Positions 58,291 to 64,000 of a DNA stretch of 64,000 bases are shown piece by piece. The translations under genes and the position numbers were made by a program. The notes under the pieces are model-generated. The model made no database searches. It was given only the letters and a program-made list of their open reading frames with translations, and was not told where the DNA came from. Source of the DNA: Rhodopseudomonas palustris HaA2 (GTDB lineage: Bacteria; Pseudomonadota; Alphaproteobacteria; Rhizobiales; Xanthobacteraceae); contig NC_007778.1 of the NCBI RefSeq assembly GCF_000013365.1, positions 1,984,001-2,048,000 of the forward strand, written 5' to 3'. Position 1 is the stretch's first letter. Each line of letters begins with the position of its first letter.

Positions 58291-59742
58291 TCAGGTGACG
58301 GCTGCGACTTCGGCGGCGTCGAGCGCCGCGGCGAGCCGCTTTTCCTCGCCGTAATAGCGCGCGCGTTCCCAGAACCGCGGCCTGCCGATCCCGGTCGAGC
58401 GATGCCGGCCGACGATGTGGCCGTTGGCGTCCTCGCCGATGATGTCGTAGATGAACAGATCCTGGGTGATGATGGTGTCGCCTTCCATCCCCATCACCTC
58501 GGTGATGTGGGTGATCCGGCGCGAGCCGTCGCGCAGCCGTGCGGCCTGGATGATGACGTCGATCGAGGCGCAGATCATCTCGCGGATGGTGCGCGAGGGC
58601 AGCGAGAAGCCGCCCATGGTGATCATGGACTCGCAGCGCGACAGCGCCTCGCGCGGGTTGTTGGCGTGCAGCGTGCCCATCGAACCGTCGTGGCCGGTGT
58701 TCATCGCCTGCAACAGGTCGAACGCCTCCGGTCCGCGGACTTCGCCGACGATGATCCGTTCCGGCCGCATACGCAGGCAGTTGCGCACCAGTTCGCGCAT
58801 CGTCACCTGGCCTTCGCCCTCGATGTTCGGCGGCCGGGTTTCGAGGCGCACCACGTGCGGCTGCTGCAGCTGCAGTTCGGCGGCGTCTTCGCAGGTGATG
58901 ATGCGCTCGTCGTCGTCGATGTAGTTGGTCAGGCAGTTCAGCAGCGTGGTCTTGCCGGAGCCGGTGCCGCCGGAGATCAGCACGTTGCAGCGGGTGCGGC
59001 CGATGATCTGCAGGATCTGCGCGCCCTCCGGCGTGATCGCGCCGAATTTGACGAGCTGGTCGAGCGTCAGCTTGTCCTTCTTGAATTTGCGGATGGTGAG
59101 CGCGGGGCCGTCGATCGCCAGCGGCGGCACGATGGCGTTGACGCGGCTGCCGTCGGCGAGGCGGGCGTCGCAGATCGGCGAGGATTCGTCGACGCGCCGG
59201 CCGACCTGGCTGACGATGCGCTGGCAGATGTTGAGGAGCTGCTGATTGTCGCGGAAGCGGATGCCGGTGCGCTGGATCCGGCCGGCGACTTCGATGAACA
59301 CCGTGCCGGCGCCGTTGACCATGATGTCGGAGATGTCGTCGCGCGACAGCAGCGGCTCCAGCGGGCCGTAGCCGAGCACGTCGTTGCAGATGTCGTCGAG
59401 CAGTTCCTCCTGCTCGGAGATCGACATCACGATGTTCTTGATCGCGATGATCTCGTTGACGATGTCGCGGATTTCTTCGCGCGCGGATTCGGCGTCGAGC
59501 TTGGCGAGCTGCGCCAGGTCGATCGCCTCGATCAGCGCGCCGAAGATCGTCGCCTTGACCTGGTAGTAATTGTCGGAGCGGCGGGCTTCGGCCTGGGGCG
59601 GCGGCGGCGGCGCGCGGTTCGGTGCGAGCGGCGGCGAGGCGACCGCGGACGGCGCCTCGGGCGCGCGTGACATCGGCTCCGGAGCCGGGCTCACCGGCTT
59701 CGAACGCACCTCTTGATCTGAACCGCTACGCTTACCGAACAC
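58291..59742 (-). CDS. cpaF: Tad pilus secretion ATPase TadA/CpaF
   Basis: This 483-residue hexameric ATPase powers Flp pilus assembly. After a Pro-rich N-terminus (1-55) come [29 protein letters not shown] near residue 135, Walker [18 protein letters not shown] near residue 260, the Asp box and Walker [35 protein letters not shown] near residue 325. It lies 21 bp downstream of cpaE. Confidence 0.95.
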   Translation of the reverse strand: MFGKRSGSDQEVRSKPVSPAPEPMSRAPEAPSAVASPPLAPNRAPPPPPQAEARRSDNYYQVKATIFGALIEAIDLAQLAKLDAESAREEIRDIVNEIIAIKNIVMSISEQEELLDDICNDVLGYGPLEPLLSRDDISDIMVNGAGTVFIEVAGRIQRTGIRFRDNQQLLNICQRIVSQVGRRVDESSPICDARLADGSRVNAIVPPLAIDGPALTIRKFKKDKLTLDQLVKFGAITPEGAQILQIIGRTRCNVLISGGTGSGKTTLLNCLTNYIDDDERIITCEDAAELQLQQPHVVRLETRPPNIEGEGQVTMRELVRNCLRMRPERIIVGEVRGPEAFDLLQAMNTGHDGSMGTLHANNPREALSRCESMITMGGFSLPSRTIREMICASIDVIIQAARLRDGSRRITHITEVMGMEGDTIITQDLFIYDIIGEDANGHIVGRHRSTGIGRPRFWERARYYGEEKRLAAALDAAEVAAVT

Positions 59743-59763
59743 GACGATACTCCGATGGGCGAC

Positions 59764-61041
59764 TTATTTCGCCCGCAGCTTCTCCAGGATCGGCGACAGG
59801 AATCCGCCTTTCGGCTTCTTGGCTTCGCCGCGTCCCGTCAGCCGCTGGGCGATCTGCAGGAACATCTCCGTGGTCTTGTGGCTCGCCGCGATCTCGGCGA
59901 TCATCTGGCCGTTGTTGGCGGCGGCGCCGAACATCTGCGGGTCGAACGGGATGCTGACGATCGGCGGGCTCTCGATCGCCTTGGCGAATTCGCCGGAATT
60001 GATCTCCGGCCGCTTCGGCACGCCGACCTGGTTCAGGCAGTACAGCGGCGGCCGGTCGTTCGGGCGCGCCGCCTTCAGCAGATCGTACAGGTTCTTGGTG
60101 TTGCGCAGGTTGGCGAGGTCCGGCGTCGCGACGATCAGGATGTCGTCGGCGTTGATCAGCGCCCGCTTGGTCCAGCCGGTCCATTGATGCGGCACGTCGA
60201 GCACGATGCAGGGCATCGTCGAGCGCAGCGTATCGAAGATCGTATCGAACGCTTCGGTGCCGAAATCATAGACCCGGTCGAGCGTCGCCGGCGCCGCCAG
60301 CAGGCTGAGATGGTCGGTGCATTTCGACAGCAGGCGGTCGACGAAGGCGGTGTCGACGCGGTCCGGCGAGAACACCGCCTCGGCGATGCCCTGCGGCGGG
60401 TCCTGGTTGTAGTCGAGGCCGGCGGTGCCGAACGCGAGATCGAGATCGGCCACCACCGAATCCAGCGCCAGATCGCGCGCGATCGCCCAGGCGATGTTGT
60501 GCGCGATGGTCGAGGCGCCGACGCCGCCCTTGGCGCCGACCACCGCGATGATGCGGCCGACCGCCTTGGCTTCCGGCGCGGAAAACAGGTTGCAGATCGA
60601 GCGCACGATGTCGATCGGCGACACCGGCGCGATCGCGTAGTCGCTGACGCCGCGGCGCACCAGTTCGCGATACAGCGTGACGTCGTTGACCTTGCCGATC
60701 ACGATGACGCGGGTGCCGGGATCGCACACGGTGGCGAGTTGGTCGAGGCCGGCGAGAATGTCGCTGCGCGGGTCGGTCTCCAGGATGATGACGTTGGGGG
60801 TCGGGGCCGAGCGATACGCCTCGATCGCCGCGACCATGCCGCCCATCTGGATCTTCAGATGCGCCTTGGCGAGGCGGCGGTCCTCGCCGGCGGACTGCAC
60901 CGCCGCGGCGGTGTCGACCGACTCGCAGAAGGCCTGGACCGAGACCCGGGGCGCCGGCGCGATGTGCTCGTCCGGCGTGGCGGCGCCGATCGGCGCGCCG
61001 TCCGCGGGCTCGTCCTGGTTCTGGCGTCCGTAGCTGATCAT
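59764..61041 (-). CDS. cpaE: Pilus localisation ParA-like ATPase CpaE/TadZ
   Basis: This 425-residue protein has an N-terminal degenerate receiver domain (about 45-155; NVIILETDPRSDILAGLDQL) and a ParA/MinD ATPase with deviant Walker A VVGAKGGVGASTIAHNIA near residue 168 and DLDLAFGTAGLDYNQDP near residue 200. It positions the pilus machine at the pole in relatives. Its ATG overlaps the cpaD stop (ATGA). Confidence 0.93.
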   Translation of the reverse strand: MISYGRQNQDEPADGAPIGAATPDEHIAPAPRVSVQAFCESVDTAAAVQSAGEDRRLAKAHLKIQMGGMVAAIEAYRSAPTPNVIILETDPRSDILAGLDQLATVCDPGTRVIVIGKVNDVTLYRELVRRGVSDYAIAPVSPIDIVRSICNLFSAPEAKAVGRIIAVVGAKGGVGASTIAHNIAWAIARDLALDSVVADLDLAFGTAGLDYNQDPPQGIAEAVFSPDRVDTAFVDRLLSKCTDHLSLLAAPATLDRVYDFGTEAFDTIFDTLRSTMPCIVLDVPHQWTGWTKRALINADDILIVATPDLANLRNTKNLYDLLKAARPNDRPPLYCLNQVGVPKRPEINSGEFAKAIESPPIVSIPFDPQMFGAAANNGQMIAEIAASHKTTEMFLQIAQRLTGRGEAKKPKGGFLSPILEKLRAK

Positions 61042-61766
61042 GGTCCGACGTTGCTCACTTGGGCCTTGGCGGTGGCTTCGGGCTTGGTGGTCCGATAGGT
61101 CTCGAAGGTGACGCCGCGGCGCGCCGTATAGGCCGGCGTCTCCGGCCGCGGTTGCACCAGATCCGACGGATTCTCCACCATGGCGGCGAGGTTGCGCTGA
61201 TTGGCGCAGCCGAAATTCCAATAGGGCTTGTTGTCCAGATAGCCCTTGTTCTTGATCGACGGCCCGATGTCCTCGGGCCACAACCCGCACGGACCGGCGA
61301 CCGCGGCGACCTTCGGATAGAGCAGGCGGATCGCGGCGAAGCTGCGCGGATCGGCGGGCTGATAGGGCTTCACGATGACGCCGCGCGCCGGCACACCGCC
61401 GGAGGTCAGCAGCGACTGGATCTCGCGCATCGTGTCGCTCGCGGCGCGGGCGTTCGGCGTGCCGGACGGCACTTCGGCGATGATCGAGCCGGTGCCTTCG
61501 CGCAGCCACTCCTTGCCGAAAGCGGCGACGTCGGCGCGTTGCGTCGCGGTCAGGCCGCCGCGGCCGTTGCCGACGAACACCACGACGCTGCGATCCGCTT
61601 CCTGGATCGCGATCGGGTGGCGCTGACGGTAGTCGTTGGGAACGCTCGCGGTGACCTCGTCATTGGCGCTGGTGTGGGTGCATGCGCCCATCGACAGCGA
61701 GACGGCGACCAAAGCGGCCCCACAGGTGAGGCCGCGAATGGCGCGGGCGGGTGTGCTGGATGTCAT
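61038..61766 (-). CDS. cpaD: Pilus assembly lipoprotein CpaD
   Basis: This 242-residue outer-membrane lipoprotein has lipobox LSMGAC near residue 26. The conserved CpaD parts are NGRGGLTATQRADVAAFGKEW near residue 63, GVPARGVIVKPYQP near residue 125 and the Cys-containing CGLWPEDIGP and NFGCANQRNLAAMVENPSDLV blocks near residues 158-195. It assists the CpaC secretin. Start chosen at 61766 for the lipoprotein signal. Confidence 0.92.
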   Translation of the reverse strand: MTSSTPARAIRGLTCGAALVAVSLSMGACTHTSANDEVTASVPNDYRQRHPIAIQEADRSVVVFVGNGRGGLTATQRADVAAFGKEWLREGTGSIIAEVPSGTPNARAASDTMREIQSLLTSGGVPARGVIVKPYQPADPRSFAAIRLLYPKVAAVAGPCGLWPEDIGPSIKNKGYLDNKPYWNFGCANQRNLAAMVENPSDLVQPRPETPAYTARRGVTFETYRTTKPEATAKAQVSNVGP

Positions 61767-61785
61767 CGTCCTGTCCTCGTCCCGC

Positions 61786-63225
61786 TCAGTCGGTGATGAA
61801 GCCGAACCGGCCCCGGTAGGTCTGGCTCTGGCCGGTGCGGCCGGGGACGCCATAGATTCGGTTGATGCTGCCGAGCAGATCCGATTGCGGATCGGAGGCG
61901 TCGGCGAAGCCGTCGTCGGGCCGCGACAGATCCTTCGGCGCCACGGCGCGCACCACATAGGGCGTCACCAGCACCATCAGCTCGCTCTGGCGGTTGATGT
62001 AGTCGCGGCTGCGGAACAGCGTGCCGAGAATGGGAATCTGCGTCATGCCCGGCATGCCGTTGATCGCCTGCTTGGTCTGTTCCTGGATCAGGCCGGCCAT
62101 CGCCAGCGAGCCGCCGGAGGGGATTTCCACCGTGCTGTCGACGCGGCGGGTCTTGATCGACGGCACCGTCGTCCCGCTGATAGTGACCGAATTGTCGCTC
62201 GAGACCTCGGACACTTCGGTCGCGACTTTCAGGCTGATGCGGCCTTCGGACAGCACCACCGGTGTGAAGTTGAGCAGGACGCCGAATTTCTTGTAGCTCA
62301 CCGACGGCGTGCAGACGGCGTTGGTACAGGTCACGCCGCTCGGCACCGGAAATTCGCCGCCGGCGAGGAAGCTCGCCGGTTCGCCGGAAATCGCCGTGAG
62401 GTTCGGTTCGGCCAGCGTCCGCACCACGCCGGCGCTTTCCATCGCCTTCAGCGTCGCGGTGATCGACGGCCCGTTGCCGAACGAGGTCGTCAGGGCGTTG
62501 CCCGAGACCAGCGCCTGGCCGGATTGCGTGAACGGATTGGTGTTGGTGAAACTCACCACCGAGGTGCCGTAGCTCAGATTGGCGGTGAGATCGACGCCGA
62601 GCTGCTTGACGATGTCGCGTTGCACTTCGGCGACGGTGATCTTCAGCATCACCTGGTCGCGGCCGCGGATCGCGATGTTGTTGACCACCTTGCTGGCATC
62701 GCCGGCCAGCCGCGCGGCGAGATCGGCCGCCTGCTGCGCCTCGATCGGCGTCGCCACCGAACCCATCAGGATCACGCCGTCGCCGAGGCCCTCGACGCGA
62801 ATGTCGGCATTCGGGATCGACTGCTGCAGCGCGGCGCGGATGCCGTTGAGATCGCGGGTCACCGCGATGTCGTAGGCGGCGATCTGCTGGCCGGTGGAGT
62901 CGAAGAACACGATGTTGGTCTGGCCGACGGCGGCGCCGATGATGTAGGCGCGCTGTGACGAACGCACCACGGCGTTGGCGATCTTCGGATCGGCGACGAG
63001 GACGTCCTTGATGTCGCGCGGCAGGTCGATCACCACCGATTTGCCGATGCCGAGCGCGAGCGGCCGCGCGTTCATCCCGCCGCCGGTCTGCGTCGTGGTG
63101 GCGCGATAGTCGCTGGCCTTCACCGGCGTCCAGGGCGGCAGCATCGTCAGCGCGACGACGGCGGAGACCGCCATCGCCGTGCCCGTCAGCGTCCGGATGA
63201 ATCGGTGGTTGGTGCCGCAGCTCAT
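61786..63225 (-). CDS. cpaC: Outer-membrane secretin CpaC/RcpA
   Basis: This 479-residue secretin forms the outer-membrane pore of the Flp pilus. A signal peptide (1-38) is followed by the N-domain (LGIGKSVVIDLPRDIKDVLVADPKIANAVVRSSQRAYIIG, 55-95), a BON-like domain with VEGLGDGVILMGSVATPIEA near residue 142, and the secretin core with LAEPNLTAISGEPASFLAGGEFPVP near residue 275 and the C-terminal MVLVTPYVVRAVAPKDLSRPDDGF. It begins 13 bp after cpaB. Confidence 0.94.
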   Translation of the reverse strand: MSCGTNHRFIRTLTGTAMAVSAVVALTMLPPWTPVKASDYRATTTQTGGGMNARPLALGIGKSVVIDLPRDIKDVLVADPKIANAVVRSSQRAYIIGAAVGQTNIVFFDSTGQQIAAYDIAVTRDLNGIRAALQQSIPNADIRVEGLGDGVILMGSVATPIEAQQAADLAARLAGDASKVVNNIAIRGRDQVMLKITVAEVQRDIVKQLGVDLTANLSYGTSVVSFTNTNPFTQSGQALVSGNALTTSFGNGPSITATLKAMESAGVVRTLAEPNLTAISGEPASFLAGGEFPVPSGVTCTNAVCTPSVSYKKFGVLLNFTPVVLSEGRISLKVATEVSEVSSDNSVTISGTTVPSIKTRRVDSTVEIPSGGSLAMAGLIQEQTKQAINGMPGMTQIPILGTLFRSRDYINRQSELMVLVTPYVVRAVAPKDLSRPDDGFADASDPQSDLLGSINRIYGVPGRTGQSQTYRGRFGFITD

Positions 63226-63238
63226 ATCGATCCCCTGA

Positions 63239-64000
63239 TCACTTCGGCGTCGTCGTTTGCGTGGAAACGCCGAAGCGAATCACGTTGATGCTGTCGCGCT
63301 TGCCGCCGATCTCCTCGGTGCGGGCCGGTGCGTTGGCGTCCGCGAGGCTGCGCAGCGCCAGCGACAGGGTGCCGCTCTGCCGCGCACGCGCCAGGAATTC
63401 CGCCTGATCGGGTTTCAGTTCGAGCGTCGCGGTCTTGCCGACCACGACCTTCTGGCCGTTCTTCTCCTCGACGGTCTGGTCGATCGCCAGAATGCGGATA
63501 TTGCTGAGGATGATCTCGGAGTTGACGACGTCGCCGCCCTTGACGCGATCGGGATTCTGGTCGCGCTTCGACAGGATGACGTCGACGCGATCGTTCGGCA
63601 GGATGAAGCCGCCGGCGCCGGTTTCCGGCGAGATCTCGGTCGAGATCGCGCGCATCCCGGTCGGCAGGATCGCGGCCATGAAGCCGGAGCCGTTGGACTT
63701 CACCAGTTTCTGTTCGCGGATCGGTTCGCCGGCGATGAAGGGCGACCGCGCGATCGAGCCGGCGAGCTGGACGCTGGCGTCGGGGCGCTCGCTGCGAAGG
63801 ATGAAATTCGAGCTGGCGGTGGCGGCCGGCCAGGTCTGCCACTGCACGTCCGAGGGCCCGACCGGCTGGCCGAGCGGGATGTCGGACTTCGCGACCAGCA
63901 CTTCGACCGTCGCCAGTTGGGCGACGGGCGCGGTCGGGCCGGCCGTCTCCTGTCCGCCGATGCCGCTCGCCAGATAGGCGGCGACGGCGCCGGCGCCGAC
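63239..64000 (-). CDS. cpaB: Flp pilus assembly protein CpaB/RcpC (5' end beyond window)
   Basis: The frame is open to the window edge (253 residues visible). The visible part has a transmembrane-like Ala/Gly-rich start, the SAF domain (VLVAKSDIPLGQPVGPSDVQWQ, AGSIARSPFIAGEPIREQKLV) and the RcpC domain (LPTGMRAISTEISPETGAGGFILPNDRVDVILS). An internal GTG at 63901 could start a shorter frame but would truncate the SAF domain. It heads the visible part of the locus; the pilin and prepilin peptidase genes are expected upstream, outside the window. Confidence 0.9.
   Translation of the reverse strand, partial: VGAGAVAAYLASGIGGQETAGPTAPVAQLATVEVLVAKSDIPLGQPVGPSDVQWQTWPAATASSNFILRSERPDASVQLAGSIARSPFIAGEPIREQKLVKSNGSGFMAAILPTGMRAISTEISPETGAGGFILPNDRVDVILSKRDQNPDRVKGGDVVNSEIILSNIRILAIDQTVEEKNGQKVVVGKTATLELKPDQAEFLARARQSGTLSLALRSLADANAPARTEEIGGKRDSINVIRFGVSTQTTTPK

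Overview
The window looks like a chromosomal segment from a Rhodopseudomonas-type alphaproteobacterium (Bradyrhizobium/Rhodopseudomonas group). It is uniformly GC-rich and carries a pimelate (dicarboxylic acid) beta-oxidation cluster of the kind described as pimFABCDE in Rhodopseudomonas palustris. It also has a CycM-type membrane cytochrome c, and its gene borders hold short hairpin-rich repeats like those common in this group. No rRNA, tRNA, CRISPR array, transposase or phage gene was seen. Species assignment is inference from gene content.

Region 1 (about 1-18.7 kb) starts with a small ferritin-like stress protein. It then holds a branched-chain-amino-acid-type (Liv) ABC transporter on the minus strand: iclR-livG-livF-livH-livM followed by three tandem paralogous periplasmic binding proteins. 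An IclR-type regulator is divergent from the plus-strand pim cluster (pimF-pimA-pimB-pimC-pimD plus an SDR dehydrogenase). The shared 140-bp control region carries a perfect 17-bp palindrome. The layout suggests one regulon: uptake of medium-chain dicarboxylates or fatty acids, CoA activation, and beta-oxidation.

Region 2 (18.7-32.7 kb, minus strand) is an assimilatory nitrate system. In transcription order it reads nasT-nasS, then nrtA-nrtB-nrtD, two single-domain globins, an FAD pyridine-nucleotide reductase, nirA, an Fe-S/CysJ-like flavoreductase and nasA. The nrtA leader contains a near-consensus sigma-54 promoter, an ANTAR-type hexaloop hairpin and an overlapping intrinsic terminator. 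This predicts double control by nitrogen status (NtrC type) and by nitrate through NasS/NasT antitermination.

Region 3 (32.8-44.3 kb) is housekeeping: glycerol kinase, metH-metF (translationally coupled), a luciferase-like monooxygenase, an odd AT-richer gene for an eight-cysteine secreted protein, kdsB-pheA, and cycM with a terminator.

Region 4 (44.5-55.3 kb) is a yejA-yejA-yejB-yejE-(54-aa ORF)-yejF peptide ABC transporter operon. It is followed by a Nudix hydrolase and, convergently, an NlpC/P60 peptidase coupled to an M17 leucyl aminopeptidase. Region 5 (55.4-64 kb) is a Tad/Flp pilus locus: cpaB (cut by the window edge), cpaC, cpaD, cpaE, tadA/cpaF, tadB and tadC on minus, with tadD alone on plus.

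The most interesting non-coding structures are the nrtA leader, the pim/iclR control region, tandem 16-bp repeats sharing the same half-site upstream of the last binding-protein gene, and several families of palindromic repeats placed between genes, including inside the pim and nas operons.
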